Assembly: GCF_014279835.1 (NCBI RefSeq)
Contig: NZ_CP047942.1
Span: 2,294,001 to 2,358,000, forward strand
Length of the DNA stretch: 64,000 nucleotides
Reading direction: 5' to 3'
Source of the DNA: Synechococcus sp. MVIR-18-1
GTDB lineage: Bacteria > Cyanobacteriota > Cyanobacteriia > PCC-6307 > Cyanobiaceae
The translations under genes and the position numbers were made by a program. Below, piece by piece: positions 19,496-29,114 of the stretch. Every line of letters starts with the position of its first letter. Positions within the stretch are counted from its first letter, which is position 1. The notes beneath the pieces were generated by a model. It searched no databases, was not told where the DNA came from, and worked only from the letters and a program-made list of their open reading frames with translations.

Positions 19496-21324
19496 TGGCA
19501 ACATCGAACCTCGAGGCCCCTGCAGCAACGACGCGGCAAGTGATCAGCCTGCCCATCGATGACGGACTCACTTGCCTGCGGGGACTGAGTCCTCAACGGC
19601 TCCGATTCGAATTGGAATATGCGCTGGAGCGGGGCAGCACCGCCAACAGTTTTCTGTTTGATGCCGGCACGGATGGCGAGGGCCAGCGTCAAAGCGCACT
19701 CCTGGTGCATCCTCCCGGCAAGGCCTATGAGAAGGCATTCCTCCCGGCTCTTGCCGGCCTGCTTCCCGCCGAAACCACCGCACTCAAGGTGGTGGTTGGC
19801 CACGTCAATCCCAACAGGGTGGCGCTGCTCCGCGATCTGGCCAGCCTGTATCCCGAGCTCGAACTGGTTGCCTCCAACGCTGGAGCCAAGCTCTTAGGAG
19901 AACTCTGGTCACAACGCAAACCTGCACCCCCGGGACAGGAGAGCGAACAGCCAGAGATCCCGGACCTGCCAGCCATCCAGGTGATCCGCCAAGAGCAAAC
20001 CCTCTCTCTCAGCCATCGGCACCAGCTTCAACTCGTTCCCGCTCCAACCCCCAGATGGCCTGGGGGTTTGCTGGCGTTTGAAGAATCCCTCGGACTTCTG
20101 ATGAGCGGCAAGCTGTTTTCGGCGCACATCTGTACCCATGAATGGGCTGAATCGGGTCGCAGTGCAACGGAAGAAGAGCGGCGTCACTTTTATGACTGCC
20201 TCATGGCACCGATGGCAGGCCAAGTGGACTCCCTGGTGGAACGCCTCGAAGAGCTGGACATCACCACGGTGGCGCCGGGTCACGGTCCAGCCATCGACAC
20301 CAGCTGGCGCAGTTTGTTCAATGACTACAGGCGCTGGGGCGAAAGCCAACAGCAAGCCAGCTTGTCGGTGGCCCTGCTGTTTGCCAGTGCTTACGGAAAC
20401 ACGGCTGCCATTGCTGATGCTTTAGCTCAGGGTGTTGGCCGCACTGGGATTCGCATCACCAGCCTCAACTGTGAGTTCACACCTCCCGACGAACTCATCA
20501 ACACGATCAACCAAGCAGACGGCATTTTGATCGGCTCACCAACGCTCGGCGGCCATGCGCCAACCCCGATCGTCTCCGCCTTAGGGACACTTCTTGCCGA
20601 GGGGGACCGCAGTAAGCCCGTGGGCGTTTTTGGCAGCTTTGGCTGGAGCGGTGAAGCCATCGACCTGCTGGAGAACAAGCTTCGTGACGGCGGATTTCAC
20701 TTTGCATTCGACCCCATCCGGGTGAAGTTCAGCCCCGATGCAGCGATGATTCGAACCCTGGAAGAAACCGGCACCCGGTTCGGTCGCGAGTTGCATCGAG
20801 AGCAACGCAAACAGCAGCGACGTAGCGGCGGCGGGCTCAGTGAAAGCCGCAGTGATCCTGCCGTTCTTGCCCTCGGTCGGGTCGTGGGATCCCTCTGCGT
20901 TCTCACCGCGCGCAAGGGTGAACTCTCCGGCGCCATGATTGCGAGCTGGGTCACCCAAGCCAGTTTCACGCCACCGGGATTCACCGTGGCCGTTGCGAAA
21001 GATCGAGCCGTTGAAGCCCTCCTGCATATCGGCGATTGCTTTGCCTTAAACGTGCTCGCCGAAGGGCGCGAGAGCGGGCCCATGAAGCAATTCCTGCAAC
21101 CGTTTGAGCCTGGAGCAGATCGCTTTGCCGGCCTGGAATTGAAAGCCAGTCCACGGGAACAGCCCTTGCTGCCAGACGCCTTGGCCTGGATGGAAGCAAC
21201 GGTGAAACAACGCATGGAATGCGGCGATCACTGGCTGATTTACGCCGAGGTCTCCCATGGAGGCGTGCTCGATTCCGAAAGCGGCACGGCGGTGCATCAG
21301 CGGCGCAGCGGCGCGAACTACTAA
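19495..21324 (+). CDS. flv1: Flavodiiron protein Flv1
   Basis: A 609-residue partner of Flv3 with the same three domains: lactamase-like, flavodoxin-like (from about 285, LLFASAYGNTAAIADAL) and flavin reductase. The diiron site is degenerate. Where Flv3 has HTEPDH, this protein has HVNPNR, and the later His and Asp positions read PRWPGG and MSGKLF, although GHGP remains. Such losses are characteristic of the Flv1 (FlvA) branch, so the heteromer probably depends on Flv3 for iron chemistry or on a different site. A repeated Gln/Arg-rich linker (HREQRKQQRRS) precedes the reductase domain. Confidence 0.93.
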   Translation: MATSNLEAPAATTRQVISLPIDDGLTCLRGLSPQRLRFELEYALERGSTANSFLFDAGTDGEGQRQSALLVHPPGKAYEKAFLPALAGLLPAETTALKVVVGHVNPNRVALLRDLASLYPELELVASNAGAKLLGELWSQRKPAPPGQESEQPEIPDLPAIQVIRQEQTLSLSHRHQLQLVPAPTPRWPGGLLAFEESLGLLMSGKLFSAHICTHEWAESGRSATEEERRHFYDCLMAPMAGQVDSLVERLEELDITTVAPGHGPAIDTSWRSLFNDYRRWGESQQQASLSVALLFASAYGNTAAIADALAQGVGRTGIRITSLNCEFTPPDELINTINQADGILIGSPTLGGHAPTPIVSALGTLLAEGDRSKPVGVFGSFGWSGEAIDLLENKLRDGGFHFAFDPIRVKFSPDAAMIRTLEETGTRFGRELHREQRKQQRRSGGGLSESRSDPAVLALGRVVGSLCVLTARKGELSGAMIASWVTQASFTPPGFTVAVAKDRAVEALLHIGDCFALNVLAEGRESGPMKQFLQPFEPGADRFAGLELKASPREQPLLPDALAWMEATVKQRMECGDHWLIYAEVSHGGVLDSESGTAVHQRRSGANY

Positions 21325-21363
21325 CGGACTCCGCGAAGCAAGCGCATCAACCCTGAGCCTTAA

Positions 21364-21380
21364 CTCATAGTGAGTATGAG
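21364..21380. promoter_or_regulatory. Inverted repeat upstream of rubrerythrin
   Basis: CTCATA-GTGAG-TATGAG is a perfect 6-5-6 inverted repeat located 36 bases before the rubrerythrin start and just upstream of a possible -10 element (TAGTAT near 21389-21394). Its place suits an operator, perhaps for a peroxide- or iron-responsive regulator, but it does not match a known Fur or PerR consensus well. Confidence 0.4.
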
Positions 21381-21415
21381 ATAGGGCTAGTATCAAATGA
21401 TCGGCTCATCAATCT

Positions 21416-22129
21416 ATGGATCTTTCCAAGCCTTCCACCCAGGCCAACATCGAAGCGGCCTTTGGCGGCGAAAGCATGGCCAATCGCAAGTACCTGTTTT
21501 TTGCCGATGTCGCCAAGAAACTCGGCCGCAGCGATCTCGCCAAACTCTTCCGCGACACCGCCGCCCAAGAAACAGAGCACGCCTTTGCTCACTTTCGGCT
21601 GCTCCATCCGGAGCTCGTAGTCAGCGACCCCAGTGCACTCAGCGACGACGACAAACAGGTCTTGCTCAGCCGCTGCCTTGAGCTTGCCATCGAAGGCGAA
21701 ACCTACGAATACACCACGATGTATCCGGAGTTTGCTGCGCAAGCCCGCAACGATCGTGATCACGGAGCTGAAGCGGAGTTCGAGGAACAGACCAGCGAAT
21801 CCAAAGAACACGCAGGAATCTTTAAAACTGCAGCCAAAAACTTTGGCTTGCTCACGCCTATCGAGCAGCACCATGCCGAGTCCTATGGCGTTGCCCTCCA
21901 AGCCCTTCAAGGCAAGGGCCAAGCGGGACAGGCCGATGAGCCGGTAGCCGGAAAATGGATCTGCAAGGTGTGCTCGATGATTTATGACCCTGCAGAGGGC
22001 GATCCCGACTCCGGAATTGAGCCCGGCACACCGTTTGAAGCGATTCCAGATGATTGGTCCTGCCCGATTTGTGGTGTTCGCAAAGCCAGCTTCGTGCCTT
22101 ACCGGGAAGCGGAATTAAAGGCCGCCTGA
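21416..22129 (+). CDS. Rubrerythrin
   Basis: A 237-residue peroxide-reducing protein. The ferritin-like diiron domain (about 1-160) shows the paired helix motifs [27 protein letters not shown] and ESKEHAGIF. The C-terminal rubredoxin domain (about 178-225) has both iron knuckles, [12 protein letters not shown] and [11 protein letters not shown], four cysteines in all. It should take electrons from an NAD(P)H-dependent reductase or ferredoxin and detoxify peroxide. It follows flv1 after 91 bases and precedes an FMN reductase gene, which fits a shared oxygen-defence role. Confidence 0.94.
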   Translation: MDLSKPSTQANIEAAFGGESMANRKYLFFADVAKKLGRSDLAKLFRDTAAQETEHAFAHFRLLHPELVVSDPSALSDDDKQVLLSRCLELAIEGETYEYTTMYPEFAAQARNDRDHGAEAEFEEQTSESKEHAGIFKTAAKNFGLLTPIEQHHAESYGVALQALQGKGQAGQADEPVAGKWICKVCSMIYDPAEGDPDSGIEPGTPFEAIPDDWSCPICGVRKASFVPYREAELKAA

Positions 22130-22204
22130 CGTTCTGCGACGGCAGCCATGCCCTGGACACAAAGACATCAGGCAAAATTCAGCGTCATGGTGGAAAGTCT
22201 GGGC

Positions 22205-22729
22205 ATGGGCAAAGCAAACACAAGCGATGTGCTGGTGATCACCGCCAGCAACGGCGAAAACCTCAAGCTGGCCCAGCGCTTCGTTGAGATGGCAGGAAGC
22301 CTGGGCCAATCAGCCAACCTGCTCGATCTCACGACCATCGACCTGCCCTTGTTCACCCCAAGAGCTCAAGAGCAGGTCACTCCGGAGGCGATTGCCCCGC
22401 TCGAGGCCCAACTCAAAGCCGCCCCCCGCTGGGTGATCTGCGCACCGGAATACAACGGCTCGATTCCGCCCTGCCTCACCAACGCCATTGCCTGGCTGTC
22501 TGTGCAAGGCGACGACTTCCGGGCGCTCTTCAACAGTCGGCCGATCGCAATCGCCACCTTCTCAGGAGGCGGAGGCATGGAACTTCTCCTCTCTCTTCGC
22601 ATCCAGCTCACCCACCTCGGAGCGGAGGTTGTGGGTCGTCAATTGCTCAGCAATCACTCCAAACCAGCCAAAGACGACAGCATTCAGGACCTGCTGCATC
22701 GCCTAGGACAAAAACAACCGATTCAATGA
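22205..22729 (+). CDS. NAD(P)H-dependent FMN reductase family protein
   Basis: A 174-residue flavodoxin-fold reductase. Visible motifs are VLVITASNGENLKLAQ (phosphate-binding loop) and CAPEYNGSIPPCLTNAIAW, the flavin-binding signature of the family. The ATG at 22205 is chosen because GGAAAG lies 7-8 bases upstream; in-frame ATGs at 22148 and 22187 lack one. It could supply reduced flavin or electrons to the adjacent rubrerythrin or flavodiiron proteins; this is inferred from order alone. Its stop overlaps the pirin gene by 4 bases. Confidence 0.87.
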   Translation: MGKANTSDVLVITASNGENLKLAQRFVEMAGSLGQSANLLDLTTIDLPLFTPRAQEQVTPEAIAPLEAQLKAAPRWVICAPEYNGSIPPCLTNAIAWLSVQGDDFRALFNSRPIAIATFSGGGGMELLLSLRIQLTHLGAEVVGRQLLSNHSKPAKDDSIQDLLHRLGQKQPIQ

Positions 22730-23469
22730 CTACGGCCCACAGCACAAACCAGCCAACGCTGGTGTTCCGTCCAGCCCAAGAACGCTTTCACAGCGTTCGC
22801 AACTGGCTTGAGTCTTGGCATAGCTTTTCGTTCGCCGGTCATCACGATCCCAACTGGATGGGATTCGGCCCCCTCCTTGTGATCAATGACGACACGATTT
22901 CTGCAGGACGGGGTTTTGGCATGCATTCCCATCGCGACATGGAAATCATCACGGTGATGATCGAGGGGGAACTCCAACATCAGGATTCGGCCGGAAACAG
23001 CGGCGTGATTCAGGCTGGAGATGTGCAGCGGATGAGCGCCGGAACCGGAATCATGCACAGCGAAATCAATGCAAGCGCAAAACCCTGCCGATTGCTGCAG
23101 ATCTGGATCGAACCCAATCATCAAGGACTCGAGCCTGCCTATGAGCAACGCAGGATTGCCATCACCGATCAACACTGGATCCCTGTTCTAGATCCAAACA
23201 ACAGCAAAGCCATGGCGATTGCGCGACCAGTTCAGCTCTGGCGCCTAAAGCTTGCTCAAAGCGAAAGCATTCCACTTCCAGAACTCGCCTATCCACAGGC
23301 CTGGATTCAGATGATCAAAGGCAAGATCTCAATCTCAGGCGAAATCGCAGCATCCCAATCAGATCTTGTCCAAGGCGATGGACTTGGATTTCATCCAAGC
23401 CAAGCAGGCATCCGCCACATTCATTCCTCAAGCAATCAAACCGACTTACTCCTATTTGGGCTGAACTAA
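22726..23469 (+). CDS. Pirin family protein
   Basis: A 247-residue bicupin protein. The N-terminal cupin holds the metal ligands in GMHSHRDMEIIT and the later histidine in GTGIMHSE. The C-terminal cupin (about 165-247) is degenerate. Pirins act as quercetin-type dioxygenases or redox-responsive cofactors; the substrate here is unknown. The 4-base overlap with the FMN reductase gene indicates cotranslation, closing the rightward redox block. The following 226 bases are AT-rich and hold no visible gene. Confidence 0.9.
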   Translation: MTTAHSTNQPTLVFRPAQERFHSVRNWLESWHSFSFAGHHDPNWMGFGPLLVINDDTISAGRGFGMHSHRDMEIITVMIEGELQHQDSAGNSGVIQAGDVQRMSAGTGIMHSEINASAKPCRLLQIWIEPNHQGLEPAYEQRRIAITDQHWIPVLDPNNSKAMAIARPVQLWRLKLAQSESIPLPELAYPQAWIQMIKGKISISGEIAASQSDLVQGDGLGFHPSQAGIRHIHSSSNQTDLLLFGLN

Positions 23470-23695
23470 TACAGAGCCATTATTGGTACAGCAAGCCCAA
23501 GACATTTGTTGTATCAAATGCCATCAAAGCGACTCACATCAAAGCTTTGTTATGCCGAATGCATGGACGGATAATCAAAAACATTCAAACACTGACAATC
23601 AAAAAGCGAAATCTAAAGAAAATCACCTGCTAGCACTTAATTTTATTTTTTTGCCTTGAAATAACGTACATAACCACTCATCAACCCAAGCATCC

Positions 23696-23902
23696 ATGGG
23701 ATTCCTTGGTAAACCACAATTCGCAGTGCGCTACCGCGGATTTATTTTGATGCAACAACCGAATCAGAGCTGGTTGGTTCGGCCAGAACGAAGCCCAATG
23801 CAACTTCTCCCGTTTAGGACAACCATTTGTTCTCTTGAAGATGCGAAATCCCTTGTGGACTGGAAACTAGAAACCAGTCAAGACTTAAGAGAAGTTGCCT
23901 AA
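23696..23902 (+). CDS. Small protein of unknown function
   Basis: A 68-residue protein (begins MGFLGKPQFAVRYRGF, contains NQSWLVRPE and SLEDAKSLVDWKLE). The pattern of a small beta sheet followed by a helix looks like a genuine folded protein, and it resembles short conserved unknowns of marine cyanobacteria, although I cannot name a family. It stands alone before a convergent gene 12 bases away. Confidence 0.6.
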   Translation: MGFLGKPQFAVRYRGFILMQQPNQSWLVRPERSPMQLLPFRTTICSLEDAKSLVDWKLETSQDLREVA

Positions 23903-23914
23903 TTAAAAACTGTT

Positions 23915-24184
23915 TTAAGCCGCTTGTGGAGGGGTTGGAGATCCATGGGGCTGCAATGGCAACACCAACGTTGCCCAACGCTCTGGACGTTCGGGGCGTA
24001 CGCGACGGGAACGCCTCACTCCAAAAGGAACACGCACCACGTTGGTGCCCTCAATCACGAGAGTGTGGCCTCTGCCTAATGCTGCCTGGAGGCACTCGGG
24101 GAGCTCAGGCAACTGAAGAGAATCGCCTGCTGCAGTTGGAGTTAGCGCTCCTTGACCGTGAATGTTGGAAATGTCGCTGCTCAT
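23915..24184 (-). CDS. Small protein of unknown function
   Basis: An 89-residue protein (MSSDISNIHGQG start) with a helix-like segment (LPELPECLQAALGRG), a short beta stretch (HTLVIEGTNVVRVPFG) and an Arg/Pro-rich end. No family recognised. It follows gcvP on the same strand after 94 bases and could be its transcript tail or independently expressed. Confidence 0.5.
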   Translation of the reverse strand: MSSDISNIHGQGALTPTAAGDSLQLPELPECLQAALGRGHTLVIEGTNVVRVPFGVRRSRRVRPERPERWATLVLPLQPHGSPTPPQAA

Positions 24185-24278
24185 GTTGTCTCCTGAGACG
24201 GAGCAATTGCCGATCAGTGTGCAAACAGGTCAGCATGCGTGGTTGGAATCGAAACGTTTATTTCCGATTTCCGTGAAC

Positions 24279-27215
24279 TTAACGCATTGCAAGGGGTTCG
24301 GCCATCTCTTCAACGCTTGGACAGGTGCAAATCAAATTTCGATCGCCATAGGCATTGTCGATGCGTGCCACGGAAGGCCAAAACTTGTTGCTGGCCTGTT
24401 CAGGAAGTGGAAATGCAGCCTGCTGCCGGCTATAGGGGCGATCCCAGCTATCCGCTGTGACTGCAGCCAAAGTGTGCGGTGCACGGCGCAGAGGATTGTT
24501 CTCCCGATCACTGGATCCGTCTTCGATTGCTGCGGCTTCAGCGCGGATGGCAATCATCGCGTCGCAAAAGCGATCCAGCTCTTCCAAGCTCTCGCTTTCC
24601 GTGGGTTCCACCATCACCGTGCCCGCCACAGGCCAACTCACCGTTGGGGCGTGAAAGCCAAAGTCCATCAAGCGTTTCGCCAGATCATCCACTTCCAATC
24701 CAGCAGTTCGCTTCAAGCCCCGCAGATCAAGGATGCATTCATGGGCCACCAGGCCACTCTCCCCTCGGAACAGCACGGGGTAGTGCGCATCCAAGCGACT
24801 CGCTAAGTAATTAGCGGAGAGAAGGGCGATCGCCGTGGCCTGACGCAGGCCAAAAGGGCCCATCAAACGCAAATACATCCAGCTGATTGGCAAGATGCCC
24901 GCACTTCCCCAAGGGGCAGCAGACACGGCCTGAATGGCCTGCTCTCCACCACAGTCCATTAGGGGATGTCCTGGCAAAAACGGCAGCAGATGCGCTGCCA
25001 CTCCAATCGGACCGACCCCTGGCCCACCACCACCGTGAGGAATGCAGAAGGTCTTGTGCAAATTCAGATGGCAGACATCAGCCCCAAAGGCGCCAGGCCT
25101 GCAAAGCCCCACCTGCGCATTCAAGTTGGCCCCATCGAGATACACCTGCCCTCCATGCTCATGAACAAGCGCGCAGATTTCGCGAATCCGCACCTCAAAC
25201 ACGCCGTGCGTTGAGGGATAGGTGACCATCAAGGCCGCGAGAGATGCGCTGTGCTGCTCCGCTTTGGCGCGCAGATCCTCCACATCCACATTCCCCTCGT
25301 CATCACAGGCCACCGGCACCACGCGCATGCCCGCCATGACGGCGCTCGCTGGATTGGTGCCATGGGCACTCGTTGGAATCAAGCACACATTTCTAGACGC
25401 CTCGCCGCGGGAGCGATGCCAGGCGCGAATCACAAGCAGACCTGCGTATTCACCCTGCGATCCGGCATTGGGCTGGAGCGACACACCGGCAAAACCTGTG
25501 AGTGCCGCCAACCAGGTTGAGAGGTCTTGAACCATCCGCTGGGACCCCTGCTGCTGCTCGAGCGGAGCGAAGGGATGCATCGCCGCAAACTCCCGCCAAC
25601 TCACAGGCACAAGCTCAGAAGCCGCATTGAGCTTCATGGTGCAACTCCCCAGGGGAATCATTCCGTGCACCAAGGAAAGATCCTTACTCACCAATCGCTG
25701 GATGTAGCGCATCAGCTCGGTTTCACTGTGGTAACGGTGAAACACCGACTGTTGAAGCCAGGGCGCTTGGCGAGAGGGAACGCCACTTAAAGGAGCATCC
25801 GTGCTCAGCTCACCGAGATCCGTTGGGACTGGAGCCTCCACCGCTTGTGCCAAAACCGCGATGAGACGCTTGATTTCGTCCGAATCCGAGAGTTCATCCA
25901 GGCTGATTCCAAAGCCCTTAGCCGTCTCGAATGAGGCTCCGTCCGGCAAGACACGGAGATTGATGCCTTCGCGTGCTGCCAGGCGATGGACCTGGGGAGC
26001 CATCGATCCGTAGACATCAAAACTGTCAAAACGAGGCGTGGCCTCAAGCGAATAGCCCAACTGACGCACCGCCTGTTCAAGCTGAAGGCGTAGTGCCACA
26101 AGCTTGTGAGCCATCGCTTCCAGCCCTTCAGGGCCGTGATGGATGGCATAAAACGACGCCATCACAGCCAGCAGCACTTGGGCCGTACAAATATTGCTCG
26201 TGGCTTTGTCGCGTCGGATGTGCTGCTCGCGGGTCTGCAAGGCCAACCGAAACGCTGGCTGGCCATCAGCATCGCGAGACTGGCCGACAATCCGGCCAGG
26301 CACCTGGCGGCGAAACGCATCGCGGGTGGCAAAAAAGGCGGCATGGGGACCGCCACCGCCCATGGGCACTCCAAAACGCTGGGTGCTGCCAACAGCGATG
26401 TCGGCGCCCAGCTCACCAACGGGTGCAAGCAACACCTGGGCCAGGGGGTCGACCGCGACGGTGACAAGGGCACCGCTGTCATGGGCAGCAGCGATGCAGG
26501 CGGAGGGATCCCAAAGCCGCCCACAACGTCCTGGCAATTGGAGCAACACCCCAAAGACATCGTCTCCCCAGCGGAACGACTCGGGCTCCACCACATCCAG
26601 CTCCACCCCAATCGGTAGGGCCCTGGTTTGCAACACGGCCAAGGTCTGGGGCAACACAGCTGCGTCCACCAAAAAGCGCTTGGCCTGCGGCCGGCGACAG
26701 GCGGCAAAGCTCAGGCCCATCGCTTCTGCCGCGGCAGTGCCTTCATCGAGGAGCGAGGCGTTAGCGATCGGCAAGCCAGTGAGCTCACTGATCAGGGTCT
26801 GGAAATTGAACAACGCTTCCAGGCGACCCTGAGCGATTTCAGCTTGGTAGGGCGTGTAGGCCGTGTACCAAGAGGGGTTTTCGAGCACCTGACGCTGAAT
26901 GACCGCTGGCGTCACGGTGTCGTAGTAACCAAGACCAATCAGCGATCGCCTGAGCTGATTGGCGTCAGCCAAGCCACGCAGCTCCGCCAGAGCACTGGCT
27001 TCCGTACACCCTCGGGGAAGGTCCTCAACAGGAGGAAGTGCATCAAAAATATTGGCCGGAACAACCGCACGCAGAAAGGAATCGAGATCCTCAAATCCCA
27101 GCGCCTTCAACATCCGTTGTTGCGCCTGATCCCCGGGTCCGACATGCCGGCTCACGAATGGAGACAGGGTCTCTGCCACCGACGCGTCAGACACACGCTG
27201 TTCAAGCAAGGTCAA
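24279..27215 (-). CDS. gcvP: Glycine dehydrogenase (decarboxylating), P protein
   Basis: The 978-residue PLP enzyme of the glycine cleavage system. It decarboxylates glycine and passes the aminomethyl group to the lipoyl arm of GcvH, chiefly in photorespiration and one-carbon supply. The N-terminus [15 protein letters not shown] and the PLP-lysine region [18 protein letters not shown] are characteristic. Length is normal for the single-chain form. gcvH lies 68 bases upstream on the same strand, and the aminomethyltransferase gene (gcvT) is not in the window. Confidence 0.97.
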   Translation of the reverse strand: MTLLEQRVSDASVAETLSPFVSRHVGPGDQAQQRMLKALGFEDLDSFLRAVVPANIFDALPPVEDLPRGCTEASALAELRGLADANQLRRSLIGLGYYDTVTPAVIQRQVLENPSWYTAYTPYQAEIAQGRLEALFNFQTLISELTGLPIANASLLDEGTAAAEAMGLSFAACRRPQAKRFLVDAAVLPQTLAVLQTRALPIGVELDVVEPESFRWGDDVFGVLLQLPGRCGRLWDPSACIAAAHDSGALVTVAVDPLAQVLLAPVGELGADIAVGSTQRFGVPMGGGGPHAAFFATRDAFRRQVPGRIVGQSRDADGQPAFRLALQTREQHIRRDKATSNICTAQVLLAVMASFYAIHHGPEGLEAMAHKLVALRLQLEQAVRQLGYSLEATPRFDSFDVYGSMAPQVHRLAAREGINLRVLPDGASFETAKGFGISLDELSDSDEIKRLIAVLAQAVEAPVPTDLGELSTDAPLSGVPSRQAPWLQQSVFHRYHSETELMRYIQRLVSKDLSLVHGMIPLGSCTMKLNAASELVPVSWREFAAMHPFAPLEQQQGSQRMVQDLSTWLAALTGFAGVSLQPNAGSQGEYAGLLVIRAWHRSRGEASRNVCLIPTSAHGTNPASAVMAGMRVVPVACDDEGNVDVEDLRAKAEQHSASLAALMVTYPSTHGVFEVRIREICALVHEHGGQVYLDGANLNAQVGLCRPGAFGADVCHLNLHKTFCIPHGGGGPGVGPIGVAAHLLPFLPGHPLMDCGGEQAIQAVSAAPWGSAGILPISWMYLRLMGPFGLRQATAIALLSANYLASRLDAHYPVLFRGESGLVAHECILDLRGLKRTAGLEVDDLAKRLMDFGFHAPTVSWPVAGTVMVEPTESESLEELDRFCDAMIAIRAEAAAIEDGSSDRENNPLRRAPHTLAAVTADSWDRPYSRQQAAFPLPEQASNKFWPSVARIDNAYGDRNLICTCPSVEEMAEPLAMR

Positions 27216-27283
27216 AAGGCCGGGTGCAGGGACAGCGACTGTAAGGAAGTCCCCGCGGCATTGACGGCCTAATCAAGCCTCGG

Positions 27284-27697
27284 TTAGGCAGCCGCCACCT
27301 TGGCGGAGTAGGTCGCTGAATCCATCAACTCCCCAATCTGGGCTGGATCTGACGGGCGGATGACCAAGAGCCAACCCTCCCCATGAGGATCGTTTTGAAG
27401 CTCCTCAGGATTGGCCAACACCGCTTCATTGCGCTGCACCACTTCGCCCGTAATCGGCGCGTACATCTCCTCAACGGCTTTCACCGATTCCACCGTTCCA
27501 AAGCTGGTTCCGCGGCTGAGCTCAGACCCCAGCTCAGGCACATCCACAAACACAATGTCGCCGAGCTGATCCACGGCGTAGGCGCTCAGGCCAACCCGCA
27601 CGAGCTCCGCTTCCTGCCGGACATATTCATGACTGTCGGCGAACCGAAACTGGTCGGGAAAGTCGAAGGCCATCGGGCCAGGAGATGCGGTTGTCAC
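27284..27697 (-). CDS. gcvH: Glycine cleavage system H protein
   Basis: A 137-residue lipoyl carrier (129 if started at the ATG at 27673). The lipoylated lysine sits in ESVKAVEEMYAP, and GDIVFVDVPELG and HGEGWLLVIRPSD are family features. The GTG at 27697 overlaps the stop of the upstream PLP-enzyme gene by 4 bases (GTGA), while the ATG at 27673 leaves a short gap. Neither has a strong ribosome site. It is in one leftward group with gcvP. Confidence 0.95.
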   Translation of the reverse strand: MTTASPGPMAFDFPDQFRFADSHEYVRQEAELVRVGLSAYAVDQLGDIVFVDVPELGSELSRGTSFGTVESVKAVEEMYAPITGEVVQRNEAVLANPEELQNDPHGEGWLLVIRPSDPAQIGELMDSATYSAKVAAA

Positions 27698-28998
27698 CCA
27701 GTCTGCGCCAGATCAACCCAACCTGCCGTCCGCAACGCGCAAAGGGCCTTGATCAGTGCCAGTTCGACATGGGCGCGATGGGTTCCGCCTTGCACGTAAA
27801 GATTGAAGGGCTCTCGCAGGGGAGCATCTGCCGAAAATTCACTGGTGCTGCCATCGATGAAGGTGCCGCCGGCCATCACCAAATCACTGACATAACCAGG
27901 CATCGGCCCTGGCACCGGGTCGAGATAGGACCCCACTGGCGAGATCCCCTGGAAGGCCCGACAAATCACTTTCAAAGCGTCTGGGTCTCCGATCTGCACC
28001 GCCTGAATCAGGTCACTGCGTGGCTCCCCTGCAGAGGGCTGCACTGGATAGCCCAGATCAGCAAACACAGCCGCCACCAAATCAGCACCAATTAAGGCTT
28101 CCGCCACCATCTGCGGCGCAAGAAACAAGCCCTGCAACAGCAGGCGATGCAGGTCAAAACCACTGCCGCCCTCGCTCCCAATCCCTGGAGCCGTGAGCCT
28201 GCAACAAGCCTGTTCCACCAGCGAGGCTCTACCTGCCACGTAACCGCCGGCGGGAGCGATTGTGCCACCGAGATTTTTTATGAGTGAGCCGGCCACCAGA
28301 TCGGCACCGACCTCAGGAGGCTCCCGCTCTTCCACCAGCTCTCCATAACAGTTGTCGACGAAACAAACGCAATCGGGCTGCCGCTGATGAATGCGCTCAC
28401 AAAGGCGTTCAATCGTGTCGATGGAGAGCGATGGCCGCCAGCTGTAGCCACAGCTGCGCTGAATCAACACCAGCCGGCGGGGGGTTTCTAACGCCGCATC
28501 CAATGCAGCCTCATCGACCGCTCCAGAGTTGAGCAGGGGAAGTTCCTCGTAGTGCACTCCGAAGTCCCGGAGAGAGCCCTGCCCCTCTCCCCTCAGACCA
28601 ATCACCTCTTCAAGGGTGTCGTAAGGACGACCCGTAATCGAGAGCATCCGCTCTCCAGGGCGCAACACCCCGAACAAAGCGGCGGCAATCGCATGGGTGC
28701 CACTCACAAATTGAAGTCGCACTGCCGCGGCTTCAGCACCCAGCACCCTGGCAAACACGCGATCGAGCACCTCTCGCCCTTGATCGCCATGGCCATAACC
28801 ACTTACAGACGCGAAATGCTGGGTCCCAACGCGCTCAGCAGCGAAGGCATTCAGCACCTTTTCCAAGCGCACCGACACGCCCGCCGTGCGTTGCTCTGCC
28901 ATGGGCCTGAGCCGATCTCTCGCTTGCCGAATGCGCGCTTTTGCCCACTGCTCAGCGCTCGCAGCATCCGTTGCGCCATCCCCAGGATTTGAATCCAT
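27694..28998 (-). CDS. PLP-dependent Cys/Met-metabolism-like enzyme (aluminium resistance family)
   Basis: A 434-residue fold-type I PLP enzyme of the group annotated as aluminium resistance or methionine gamma-lyase-like protein. Visible are VSGTHAIAAALFG, the Asp-containing CVCFVDNCYGELVE and the probable PLP lysine in GSLIKNLGGTIAP. The true reaction is uncertain, and a lyase or desulfhydrase acting on a sulfur amino acid is possible. It is the first gene of the leftward group with gcvH and gcvP and shares a 116-bp divergent promoter region with a desaturase. Confidence 0.85.
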   Translation of the reverse strand: MDSNPGDGATDAASAEQWAKARIRQARDRLRPMAEQRTAGVSVRLEKVLNAFAAERVGTQHFASVSGYGHGDQGREVLDRVFARVLGAEAAAVRLQFVSGTHAIAAALFGVLRPGERMLSITGRPYDTLEEVIGLRGEGQGSLRDFGVHYEELPLLNSGAVDEAALDAALETPRRLVLIQRSCGYSWRPSLSIDTIERLCERIHQRQPDCVCFVDNCYGELVEEREPPEVGADLVAGSLIKNLGGTIAPAGGYVAGRASLVEQACCRLTAPGIGSEGGSGFDLHRLLLQGLFLAPQMVAEALIGADLVAAVFADLGYPVQPSAGEPRSDLIQAVQIGDPDALKVICRAFQGISPVGSYLDPVPGPMPGYVSDLVMAGGTFIDGSTSEFSADAPLREPFNLYVQGGTHRAHVELALIKALCALRTAGWVDLAQTG

Positions 28999-29114
28999 CT
29001 GTCCTTATTCGCACTTTTTGTGCTCAGTTCTTTTACATTCGCATCTTCCAGCCGACTCAAGATTCGCCGATTTCTCGTCGTCTGAATCTCTAGAACCGGT
29101 GCAAGGAGACTCTT

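Noticed and set aside
24162-24806. 214-codon plus-strand frame across the end of gcvP
   Set aside because: Antisense to gcvP and the small gene after it, with no domain.
27216-27283. Possible glycine riboswitch between gcvH and gcvP
   Set aside because: The gap is too short and shows no aptamer-like conserved pairing.
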